DNA of 13,863 bases, taken from the NCBI GenBank assembly GCA_964528605.1, contig CAZGSV010000089.1, positions 1 to 13,863 of the forward strand, read 5' to 3'. Origin of the DNA: CAZGSV01 sp964528605. Its GTDB lineage: Bacteria; Armatimonadota; Zipacnadia; CAZGSV01. The stretch's first letter is position 1; the number at the start of each line of letters is the position of its first letter. Below the pieces are notes generated by a model. That model saw only the letters and a program-made list of their open reading frames with translations, was not told where the DNA came from and made no database searches. Position numbers and translations under genes: made by a program. Shown here one piece after another: positions 7,402 to 13,863 of the stretch.

Positions 7402-7402
7402 A
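7394..7402 (-). promoter_or_regulatory. candidate extended -10 promoter of the GT-C-like gene
   Basis: On the minus strand TG-G-TATAGC (TATAGC at 7394-7399) is an extended -10 form. It uses the same TATA as the plus-strand -10 at 7396-7401. No good -35 is visible on this strand. Transcription would start near 7387. Confidence 0.35.
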
Positions 7403-7430
7403 AAGCGCCGTGCTACCCGTGCTCCAGCGC

Positions 7431-7434
7431 AGGA
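7431..7434 (+). promoter_or_regulatory. ribosome binding site of the first DUF6785 paralogue
   Basis: AGGA 9 nt before the ATG at 7444 (AGGAAGTAGGCGC-ATG). It picks this ATG over the in-frame ATG at 7240, which lies inside the divergent gene. Confidence 0.5.
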
Positions 7435-7443
7435 AGTAGGCGC

Positions 7444-9399
7444 ATGTACCAGCAACAGCCGCAACCCGTAAGGCCCGGAGCCTTTCTGCTCGGCATTGCC
7501 CTCGCCGTCGGTTTGGGCCTGACCATACCCTATACCGAGATGTTCCTCAAGGGCTCGCGCCTCGCCTACAGCCATCTCCCTGTCGGCCCGCTGGTAATCC
7601 TGGTCCTCCTCGTCGGCCTCTACAACGGCCTGGTTCGCTTCCGCCCCCGTTGGGCCCTTACCCGCTCGGAAGCCCTGCTCATCTACGCCATGCTGCTCGC
7701 CGTCGCCGCCATGGGCTCCGGCGGCTTCGCCGCCTGGGTGCTCACCGTCCCCACCGCCGCCTTCTACTTCGCCAACCCCGGCAACAAGTGGGAAACCCTC
7801 TTCTGGCGCTACATCCCAAACTGGACCCACCCCGACCTCCAGTCCGGCGCCATCACCTCCCTCTACGAAGGCCTCCGCAAGGGCCAGTCCATTCCCTGGC
7901 ATGACTGGCGCGTGCCGCTGGCAATGTGGACCCTATTCGCCTTCCTCTTCCTCGGCACCTGGCTCTGCTGGGCCCTGCTCCTGCGCGGCCGCTGGATGGA
8001 AAGCGAAAAACTGCTCTTCCCCCTCGCCGAGGTGCCCCTCGCCATAGTCGGTACCCAGCCCCAAGCCGGACGCGCCGGCGTCCTCACCTCCCGCCTCCTC
8101 TGGCTCGGCCTCGCCCTCCCCCTCTTCTTTCACACCTTCAACTCCATCAACTACCTCGTCCCCTCGGTCCCCCGCCTCCAAATCCACAACATAGACATAG
8201 GCTCCTCCCTCGTCCGCAAGCCCTGGGACGTGCTCAACGACCTCCGCATCTACATCCTCTTCGCCGTCATCGGTGTCGCCTACCTACTCACCGCCGAAAT
8301 CTCCCTCGGCCTCTGGTTCTGGTTCTGGTTCGTCAAGGCCGAGCGCATGATCATGTCCGCCGCCGGCATCACTACCGAGCAGCACCCCTGGCTCGCCGGC
8401 ATGGACCCCGCCCGCTGGCAAGAAGTCGGAGGCTTCTTCGCCCTGGTCGCCTTCCTGCTTTGGACCTCCCGACGCGAGTTCTGGGAACGCCTGAAACGAG
8501 CCGCGCGCCTCGGCTGGCTCCGCCGCGAGCACGCCACCGAGCCCCTGCCCTTCGGCCTCGCCCTCCTCGGCTTCCTGCTCTGCTTCTCCGGCCTCGTCCT
8601 CTGGTGCACCGCCGCCGGCGCCGGCCTCGGCGCCAGCATCTTCTTCTTCCTCGTCTTCCTAGTCACCGAGACCGCCATGGCCCGCCTGGTCAGCGCCGGC
8701 GGCGTCATGTTCGTCGAAGCCTCCTTCATGCCCCAAGATGTCATGGCCGCCGTCGGCACCAGCCGCTTCTCACCCCGCTCCCTCACCACCTTCGCCCCCA
8801 TTGGCATGATGTTCTTCTTCGAGCAGCAGGAGATCCTCATGCCCTACCTCATGGACTCCCTCCGCGTCGGCCGCGCCGGAGGCGTCAAGGGCGCCACCTA
8901 CCTCGCCGCCCTCGTCGCCGCCTTCTTCGCCCTCATCCTCACCTGCTACTACATGCTGCTCCGGCTCGGCTACACAAGAGGCGGCCAGACCCTCGACTCC
9001 TGGTACTGGATCGAGGGCGCCCGCTGGCCCTGGGACTTCCTCGCCGGCCAACTTAACTCCCCTACCGACACCAGTTGGGGCGCCCTCAGCATCATGGGAG
9101 CCGGCGGCGCCTTCATGCTCCTCATGCTCGCCGCCCAGCGCCACTTCGTCTGGTGGCCCATTCACCCCCTTGGCTTCATCATGGGCACCACCTACACCAT
9201 GGGCATCATGTGGTTCTCCTTCATGACCGGTTGGTGCACCAAAGTCCTGGTCCAACACTACGGCGGCTACCGCCTTTACCACCGCCTCCGCCCCTTCTTC
9301 CTCGGCATGGTCATCGGGGAGTTGACGATAGCCGCCCTATGGCTGCTAATAGACGGCGTCGCGGGAGTGACGAGCCATAACGTCTTCCCCGCGTTCTAG
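7444..9399 (+). CDS. DUF6785/DUF6784-family polytopic membrane protein, paralogue 1
   Basis: A 651-residue inner-membrane protein with 14 or so hydrophobic segments. It resembles proteins annotated as DUF6785 with a C-terminal DUF6784; their function is unknown to me. The first helix (PGAFLLGIALAVGLGLTIPY, residues 11-30) leads into an outside-type loop with SRLAYSHLPVGP. Motifs shared with the next two genes are FYFANPGNKW (107-116), GQSIPWHDW (147-155), RWMESEKLLFPLAEVPLAI (183-201), YLLTAEISL (280-288), ARLVSAGGVMFVE (413-425), MPQDV (429-433), ILMPYLMDSL (464-473), WWPIHPLGF (570-578) and YGGY (606-609). It is the most divergent of the three full copies: its N-terminus is shorter and the loop at 308-330 differs. 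It has its own Shine-Dalgarno and probable promoter and heads the array. The paired Glu, Asp and His in or next to helices suggest transport, but that is inference. Confidence 0.9.
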   Translation: MYQQQPQPVRPGAFLLGIALAVGLGLTIPYTEMFLKGSRLAYSHLPVGPLVILVLLVGLYNGLVRFRPRWALTRSEALLIYAMLLAVAAMGSGGFAAWVLTVPTAAFYFANPGNKWETLFWRYIPNWTHPDLQSGAITSLYEGLRKGQSIPWHDWRVPLAMWTLFAFLFLGTWLCWALLLRGRWMESEKLLFPLAEVPLAIVGTQPQAGRAGVLTSRLLWLGLALPLFFHTFNSINYLVPSVPRLQIHNIDIGSSLVRKPWDVLNDLRIYILFAVIGVAYLLTAEISLGLWFWFWFVKAERMIMSAAGITTEQHPWLAGMDPARWQEVGGFFALVAFLLWTSRREFWERLKRAARLGWLRREHATEPLPFGLALLGFLLCFSGLVLWCTAAGAGLGASIFFFLVFLVTETAMARLVSAGGVMFVEASFMPQDVMAAVGTSRFSPRSLTTFAPIGMMFFFEQQEILMPYLMDSLRVGRAGGVKGATYLAALVAAFFALILTCYYMLLRLGYTRGGQTLDSWYWIEGARWPWDFLAGQLNSPTDTSWGALSIMGAGGAFMLLMLAAQRHFVWWPIHPLGFIMGTTYTMGIMWFSFMTGWCTKVLVQHYGGYRLYHRLRPFFLGMVIGELTIAALWLLIDGVAGVTSHNVFPAF

Positions 9400-9435
9400 C
9401 CAAGACAGGAAGCGAGGCTGAGACAGACTAAGCCA

Positions 9436-11439
9436 ATGGCGATCACGCAGACCAGCGACACACAGGTGGAGTCTGAACGGGGCCTGGATCAGCGGCCCCG
9501 CGGCCGTGCCCTCCTCCTGGGCCTGCTGCTGGCCGCCTTCCTCGGCTTGGCCACGCCCTACTCCGACCTGTTCCTTAGGGACAGCCGCCTGGGCACCTCC
9601 CACCTGCCCATGGGCCCCCTAACCATACTCTTCGTCCTGGTAACCTTCTACAACCTCATCGCCCGCCGCCTCTTTCCTCGCCTCGCCTGGCGACGCACCG
9701 AACTCCTCCTCGTCTACTGCATGTTGCTCTCCACCGTGGCCCTCGCCTCCACCGGCTACGGCGCCTGGGTCACGCAGATCTCCGCCTCTCCCTTCTACTA
9801 TGCCAACTCCAGCAACAAGTGGCATGACCTCTTCTTCAAGTACATCCCCTCCTGGCTCCATCCCACCACCAAGGGCTACGTCGTCACCGCCCTCTTCGAA
9901 GGCCTCGCCCGCGGCCAGACCATACCCTGGAACGCTTGGCTCGTCCCCCTCGGCGCCTGGACCCTCTTCACCATCATGTTCTTCGGCGCTTTCGGCTGCT
10001 GGGCCCTTATCCTGCGCCGGCGCTGGATCGAAAGTGAGAAACTCACCTTCCCGCTCACGCAAGTCCCCCTCTCCCTCGTCGGCCAGGAGAGGACTCCCCC
10101 GGGCCGCAGCACCATCCTGCATAACCGTTTCTTCTGGCTAGGTTTCGCGGTGCCCGCCTTCTTCCATGCCTTCAACAGCCTGGGAACCTACTTCCAAGGC
10201 TTCCCTATTATGAAGATCACCGACATTGACATCGGCTCCGGCTTCGTGCTCAGGCCCTGGAACTCCCTCTCCCTCCTGCGCATCTTCATCGTCTTCTCCA
10301 TCATCGGCGTCGGCTACCTGCTCACCTCCGAAATCTCCCTCTCCATGTGGCTCTTCTACTGGGTCCACGAGATCCAAATGCTCATGTTCACCGCCCTAGG
10401 CTACGGCGACGCCCAAATCCAGACCTGGTGGGTCAACGCCTATGTCGATCGCAACCAAGAGCAGGGAGCCTTTTTCGCCCTGGTCTTCTTCCTCCTGTGG
10501 ACCGCCCGAAGAGAGTTCGCGGCCACCTGGCGCGCGGCTCTCAAGCGGGGCTGGTGGCGCCGCGCCAACGAGACCGAGCCGGTGTCCTTCGCCGTCGCGG
10601 TCGTCGGCTTCTTCGCCTTCTTCGCCGGCATGGTCGTCTGGCTGACCCTCGCAGGCGCCCGGCCCGACAGCGCCGCCCTCTTCCTGCTCATCTTCGTCGT
10701 CGTCGCCACCACCCTCGCCCGCCTCGTCAACGCCGGCGGCTCCATCTTCGTTGAGTGCTCCTGGATGCCTCAGGACGTCGCCCTCAACTTCCTCGGCACC
10801 AAGGCCGTCGGCGCCGGTTCGCTCACCATCATGTCCTTCCCCGAGCGCGACTACATGTTCAACCAAGAGACCATCCTGATGCCCTACCTCATGGACAGCC
10901 TCAAGATCGCCCACGCCTCCCGCATCCCCGGCCGCCACCTGCTCATCGGCGTCTCCGCCGCCTTCCTGGTCACCATCCTCTCGGCCAACTACATGGTGCT
11001 GCGCCTCGCCTACACCCACGGCGGCCTGGCCCTGCGACAATACATCTTCACCGAAGACGCCACCTGGTCCTTCGCCCGCCTGGCCACCAACCTCAACAAC
11101 CCCGTCACCCCCAAGTGGCCCGACATCTTCTTCACCCTCGTGGGCGCGGGCTTCATGACCCTCATGATCCTCATCCAGCGCCGCTTCCTCTGGTGGCCGC
11201 TCCACCCCCTCGGCTTCGTCATGGCCTCCACCGGCACCGCCCGCTCCGTCTGGTTCTCCTTCTTCCTCGGCTGGCTCATTAAGAGTGTCGTCCAGCGCTA
11301 CGGCGGCTACTCAGCCTACAAGCGCCTAGTGCCCCTCGCTATCGGCCTCATCCTCGGCGAGTTCATGATCTCCGCCGCCTTCACCATCTTCGACGCCAGC
11401 ATCGGCAAGACCGGGCACGAAATCTTCCCCGCCCTGTGA
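9436..11439 (+). CDS. DUF6785/DUF6784-family polytopic membrane protein, paralogue 2
   Basis: A 667-residue paralogue with the same architecture: a hydrophilic N-terminal tail of about 23 residues, then helix 1 (RALLLGLLLAAFLGLATPY). Diagnostic motifs are YYANSSNKW (121-129), GQTIPWNAW (160-168), RRRWIESEKLTFPLTQVPL (194-212), TSEISLSMWLFYW (297-309), ARLVNAGGSIFVE (428-440), MPQDV (444-448), ILMPYLMDSLK (480-490), WWPLHPLGFVM (586-596) and RYGGY (621-625). It starts 36 bp after paralogue 1 stops, so co-transcription is likely. I see no Shine-Dalgarno close to the ATG; the nearest purine-rich run (AGGAAGCGAGG) ends about 20 nt upstream, so translational coupling or SD-independent initiation is probable. 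By hand count it matches paralogue 3 at 168 of 250 positions over residues 51-300. Biochemical role unknown. Confidence 0.9.
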   Translation: MAITQTSDTQVESERGLDQRPRGRALLLGLLLAAFLGLATPYSDLFLRDSRLGTSHLPMGPLTILFVLVTFYNLIARRLFPRLAWRRTELLLVYCMLLSTVALASTGYGAWVTQISASPFYYANSSNKWHDLFFKYIPSWLHPTTKGYVVTALFEGLARGQTIPWNAWLVPLGAWTLFTIMFFGAFGCWALILRRRWIESEKLTFPLTQVPLSLVGQERTPPGRSTILHNRFFWLGFAVPAFFHAFNSLGTYFQGFPIMKITDIDIGSGFVLRPWNSLSLLRIFIVFSIIGVGYLLTSEISLSMWLFYWVHEIQMLMFTALGYGDAQIQTWWVNAYVDRNQEQGAFFALVFFLLWTARREFAATWRAALKRGWWRRANETEPVSFAVAVVGFFAFFAGMVVWLTLAGARPDSAALFLLIFVVVATTLARLVNAGGSIFVECSWMPQDVALNFLGTKAVGAGSLTIMSFPERDYMFNQETILMPYLMDSLKIAHASRIPGRHLLIGVSAAFLVTILSANYMVLRLAYTHGGLALRQYIFTEDATWSFARLATNLNNPVTPKWPDIFFTLVGAGFMTLMILIQRRFLWWPLHPLGFVMASTGTARSVWFSFFLGWLIKSVVQRYGGYSAYKRLVPLAIGLILGEFMISAAFTIFDASIGKTGHEIFPAL

Positions 11440-11532
11440 GCCATTCCGTGGTACCGACTGCCCTAGCCCGAGGTCGTCGCCTCCGGCCGCACGCAAGGTG
11501 TCCCCACCCAGCGCCCAGGCCCTAGTGCCCCC

Positions 11533-13536
11533 ATGGCGACAACGCTAGCACCCGAAACGCGCGCGCAACTGCACGCCGCCTCGGGCGACCAGCCCCGCTT
11601 GCGCGCCCTCCTCGTTGGCCTGTTGCTGGCCGCCTTCCTCGGCGTCGCCACCCCCTACTCCGACATGTTCCTTCAGGACAGCAGGCTCGGTTACTCCGCC
11701 CTGCCCCTCGGTCCCCTCGCGCTGCTGTTCCTGATGCTCACCTGCTGGAATCTCCTGGCCCGCCGCCTCTCCCCCGCGCTCGCGTGGCGGCGCACCGAAC
11801 TGCTCCTCATCTACTGCATGTCCCTCGCCACCATCGGCCTCGTGGCCTCCGGCGTCGGCGACTGGCTCCTCCAAGTCACCGCCGCCCCCTTCTACTACGC
11901 CACTACCGGCAACAAGTGGCAGCAACTCTTCATCAAGTACATCCCCCCTTGGCTCCATCCCCCCAACCAAGGCTACGTCATCACCGGCCTCTTCGAGGGC
12001 CTCTCCCGCGGCCGGCAAATGCCCTGGCGCGCCTGGCTCGTCCCCCTCAGCGCCTGGGCCCTCTTCACCTTCTTCTTCTTTGGCGCCCACGCCTGTTGGG
12101 GCCTCATACTCCGGCGCCGCTGGATCGAGAGCGAGCGCCTCACCTTTCCCCTCACCCAAGTGCCTCTCTCCCTCGTCGGCGCCGAACGCCTGCCCCCGGG
12201 TAAGTCCACCATACTCCGCAACCGCCTCTTCTGGCTCGGCTTCCTCATCCCCGCCGCCTTCCACACCTTCAGCAGCCTCGGGGTCTACTTCCAGGGCCTC
12301 CCGCAACTCAAGGTCACCGCCCTGAACGTGGGCGCCGGCCTCGTCAACAGACCCTGGAACTCCCTCAAAGACCTCCGCATTGACATCATCTTCTCCCTCA
12401 TCGGCATCTCCTATCTGCTCACCTCCGAAATCTCCCTCTCCATGTGGCTCTTCTACTGGTTCCACGAGACCCAGATGCTCATCCTCACCGCACTCGGCTT
12501 CGGTGAAGTCGAGACCTGGTGGACCAGCGCCAAGATCGAGCGCAATCAGGAAGAAGGCGCCTTCTTCGTCCTGGTGCTCTTCCTGCTCTGGACCGCCCGC
12601 AAGGAACTCATCGCCACCTGGAAGGCGGCCCTCAAGCGCGGCTGGTGGCGCCGCGCCGACCAGGGCGAGCCCGTGCCCTTCGTCATCGCCGTCGCCGGAT
12701 TCCTCGCCTGCTTCCTCGGCATGATCGCCTGGCTAACACTCGCGGGCGGCCGCCCTCACATCGTCGCCCTCTTCCTGATAACGCAACTCGTCGCCGCCAC
12801 TACCTTGGCCCGCTTGGTCAACGCCGGCGGCGCCATCTTCGTCGAGTGCTCCTTCCCTCCCCAGGACGTCACCCACAACTTCCTGGGCACCAAGGCCATC
12901 GGCGCCTCCACCTTCTCCGCCTGGGCCCCCGTCTCCAGGGTCTATACCTTCGATGCCGAGACCCTGGTCGTGCCTGCGGTAATGGACAGCCTCAAGATCG
13001 CGCACTCCTCGCGCATCAACGGCGCCCACTTGCTCGTCGGCGTGCTCGGCGCGCTCTTCGTCACCCTAGTGTGCGCCCATTACACCATGCTCCGCCTAGC
13101 TTATGGCCGCGGCGGCCTGTCTTTGCTCGAGGGAGCCTTCAGCGACGATTCCCATTGGGCCTACCGCCGCCTCGTGGACCACATCAACAACCCCTCCCGC
13201 CCCAAGTGGCCCGACGTCTTCTTCACCTCCGTCGGCGCCGCCTTCATGTGGCTGCTCATCTTCGTCCAGACGCGCTTCCTCTGGTGGCCGGTGCATCCCC
13301 TCGGCTTCGTCATGGGCTCCACCGGAACCGCTCGCATCCTCTGGTTCTCATTCTTCCTCGGCTGGCTCATTCGTAGGCTTGTGCAGCGCTACGGCGGCTA
13401 TGCTCCCTACCGCCGTCTTGTCCCCATGGCCATCGGCGTGGTCGTCGGCGAGTACATCACCGCAGGCGCCTTTACGCTCCTCGACGCCGTCATCGGCAAG
13501 ACCGGCCACGCCATCTTCCCCTTCCTCGAAGGCTAG
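11533..13536 (+). CDS. DUF6785/DUF6784-family polytopic membrane protein, paralogue 3
   Basis: A 667-residue protein, aligned without gaps to paralogue 2 for about the first 325 residues. It keeps YYATTGNKW (121-129), RRRWIESERLTFPLTQVPL (194-212), TSEISLSMWLFYW (297-309), ARLVNAGGAIFVE (426-438), PPQDV (442-446), WWPVHPLGFVMG (584-595) and RYGGY (619-623). It departs from both other full copies at 479-484, where VVPAVM replaces LMPYLM before the shared DSL. A 93-bp spacer separates it from paralogue 2; the spacer is pyrimidine-rich and shows no Shine-Dalgarno or convincing promoter before the ATG at 11533. No upstream in-frame start lies close by. The C-terminus, TGHAIFPFLEG, corresponds to TGHEIFPAL in paralogue 2. 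Probably part of the same transcript; role unknown. Confidence 0.9.
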   Translation: MATTLAPETRAQLHAASGDQPRLRALLVGLLLAAFLGVATPYSDMFLQDSRLGYSALPLGPLALLFLMLTCWNLLARRLSPALAWRRTELLLIYCMSLATIGLVASGVGDWLLQVTAAPFYYATTGNKWQQLFIKYIPPWLHPPNQGYVITGLFEGLSRGRQMPWRAWLVPLSAWALFTFFFFGAHACWGLILRRRWIESERLTFPLTQVPLSLVGAERLPPGKSTILRNRLFWLGFLIPAAFHTFSSLGVYFQGLPQLKVTALNVGAGLVNRPWNSLKDLRIDIIFSLIGISYLLTSEISLSMWLFYWFHETQMLILTALGFGEVETWWTSAKIERNQEEGAFFVLVLFLLWTARKELIATWKAALKRGWWRRADQGEPVPFVIAVAGFLACFLGMIAWLTLAGGRPHIVALFLITQLVAATTLARLVNAGGAIFVECSFPPQDVTHNFLGTKAIGASTFSAWAPVSRVYTFDAETLVVPAVMDSLKIAHSSRINGAHLLVGVLGALFVTLVCAHYTMLRLAYGRGGLSLLEGAFSDDSHWAYRRLVDHINNPSRPKWPDVFFTSVGAAFMWLLIFVQTRFLWWPVHPLGFVMGSTGTARILWFSFFLGWLIRRLVQRYGGYAPYRRLVPMAIGVVVGEYITAGAFTLLDAVIGKTGHAIFPFLEG

Positions 13537-13556
13537 CAATCCCCAGCCTAACACCG

Positions 13557-13585
13557 CCCGCCCAAGGCGGGTCGCCTTGCCCGCC
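13557..13585 (+). terminator. nested inverted repeats between paralogues 3 and 4 (terminator or attenuator candidate)
   Basis: Three overlapping stems compete for the same bases. CCCGCC (13557-13562) pairs with GGCGGG (13566-13571). CAAGGCG (13563-13569) pairs with CGCCTTG (13573-13579) around the loop GGT. GGCGGG (13566-13571) pairs with CCCGCC (13580-13585). Only one of the three can form at a time. There is no T-run afterwards, so it is not a classical intrinsic terminator. Its place, 20 bp after the stop of paralogue 3 and about 50 bp before the next start, fits partial termination, mRNA end protection or attenuation. Confidence 0.4.
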
Positions 13586-13595
13586 CCGAAAAGTG

Positions 13596-13601
13596 TACTA
13601 T
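13596..13601 (+). promoter_or_regulatory. weak -10-like element before paralogue 4
   Basis: TACTAT, four of six bases of the consensus -10, lies 35 bp before the ATG at 13637. No -35 at normal spacing is evident. The following bases (ATCGCCC) resemble those after the MFS -10 (AATCGCCC at 4291-4298). Together with the hairpin cluster upstream it hints that the fourth copy may be expressed separately. Confidence 0.2.
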
Positions 13602-13636
13602 CGCCCCCCTCTGCCTACTGAAGACCCGCCGTTCCC

Positions 13637-13863
13637 ATGGACAAGACCCTAGACAGCGAAGTCGCCGCACCACCCGACCTGACCTCTGACGGCCAACCTC
13701 GTTTCCGCGCCCTCCTCCTCGGCTTCGCTCTCGCTGCCTTCCTCGGCCTCGCGACTCCCTATGCCGAGGTCTACCTTGCCGACTCCCGCCTCGGCACCTT
13801 CCACCTCCCCCTCGGCCGGCTCGCCCTCCTGGTTCTCCTAGTGGCCGCCGACAACTCCCTCGC
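13637..13863 (+). CDS. DUF6785/DUF6784-family membrane protein, paralogue 4 (N-terminal part)
   Basis: The first 75 codons of a fourth copy; the frame is open to the right edge. A hydrophilic tail (MDKTLDSEVAAPPDLTSDGQ) leads into helix 1 (RALLLGFALAAFLGLATPY) and the family loop DSRLGTFHLPLGRLALL, which lines up with paralogues 2 and 3 without gaps. The family pattern PYSD(L/M)FL becomes PYAEVYL here. The start lies 100 bp after paralogue 3, behind a hairpin cluster. No clear Shine-Dalgarno is present; the bases just before the ATG are pyrimidine-rich. The body of the protein is outside the window, so whether it is intact cannot be told. Confidence 0.85.
   Translation, partial: MDKTLDSEVAAPPDLTSDGQPRFRALLLGFALAAFLGLATPYAEVYLADSRLGTFHLPLGRLALLVLLVAADNSL

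Larger units (their letters stand above)
7444..13863 (+). repeat. tandem array of at least four paralogous membrane-protein genes
   Basis: Four head-to-tail copies of one gene family, spaced 36, 93 and 100 bp. Paralogues 2 and 3 are closest to each other and equal in length (667 residues); paralogue 1 is more distant. The longest identical DNA block I found between copies is 45 bp (10318-10362 and 12415-12459), coding for LLTSEISLSMWLFYW. The array continues past the right edge, so four is a minimum. Confidence 0.9.

Noticed and set aside
7240..7443. 68-codon N-terminal extension of DUF6785 paralogue 1
   Set aside because: It overlaps the divergent GT-C-like gene and its promoter, is Arg/Ser-rich and lacks a ribosome site, while ATG 7444 has one.
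11440..11532. Promoter or terminator in the spacer between paralogues 2 and 3
   Set aside because: No convincing -35/-10 pair, no Shine-Dalgarno and only 4-bp inverted repeats; nothing beyond a pyrimidine-rich spacer.
11545..12465. 306-codon minus-strand open frame rich in Glu and Gly (similar frames at 9619-10122 and 10396-11205)
   Set aside because: These are mirror images of hydrophobic C-ending codons in the paralogues: Leu/Phe codons read backwards as Glu/Lys/Gly. They recur at the same place in each copy for that reason.
1..13863. tRNA, rRNA, CRISPR, transposase or attachment sites
   Set aside because: I saw no direct-repeat array, no transposase-like protein and no cloverleaf or rRNA-like stretch; intergenic space is at most 214 bp.

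Overview
The window is about 13.9 kb of GC-rich bacterial DNA, almost entirely protein-coding, with no rRNA, tRNA, CRISPR array or insertion sequence that I can see. The gene content is a Gfo/Idh/MocA oxidoreductase, a large secreted carbohydrate-type protein, a multi-membrane GT-C-like protein and a run of DUF6785/DUF6784-type membrane proteins. This suggests an uncultured or little-studied bacterium of the Armatimonadota or Planctomycetota type, where such multi-copy membrane families are common. That assignment is inference from family content; nothing in the window fixes the phylum.

Layout. Positions 1-4198 (minus strand) hold a two-gene carbohydrate block. It starts with a 1183-residue exported protein (carbohydrate-binding-like N-terminus, Ig-like region, probable alpha-helical toroid, C-terminal jelly-roll) and is followed 214 bp downstream by the N-terminal 144 codons of a Gfo/Idh/MocA dehydrogenase that runs off the left edge. 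Positions 4199-4304 are a divergent promoter region. Positions 4305-5537 (plus) encode a 12-helix MFS transporter. Positions 5433-7337 (minus) encode a PTPS-related/GT-C-like membrane protein whose 3' end overlaps the MFS 3' end by 105 bp. Positions about 7338-7443 are a second divergent promoter region. From 7444 to the right edge (plus) lie four consecutive paralogues of one large polytopic membrane protein family of unknown function (651, 667, 667 and at least 75 residues), separated by 36, 93 and 100 bp.

How the genes may work together. The left half looks like saccharide breakdown and use: exported carbohydrate-active or -binding protein, sugar oxidoreductase and MFS uptake. The right half couples a probable lipid-linked glycosyltransferase-like membrane protein, divergently, to an amplified family of transporter-like proteins. 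A cell-surface saccharide or oligomer transport role for the array is a hypothesis only.

The most notable observations are the tandem expansion itself, a possible distant OPT-transporter-like motif in the family, a set of mutually exclusive hairpins before the fourth copy, a divergent promoter whose two -10 elements share the same TATA, and a strand-wide excess of C over G that sets codon choice in opposite ways for plus- and minus-strand genes.
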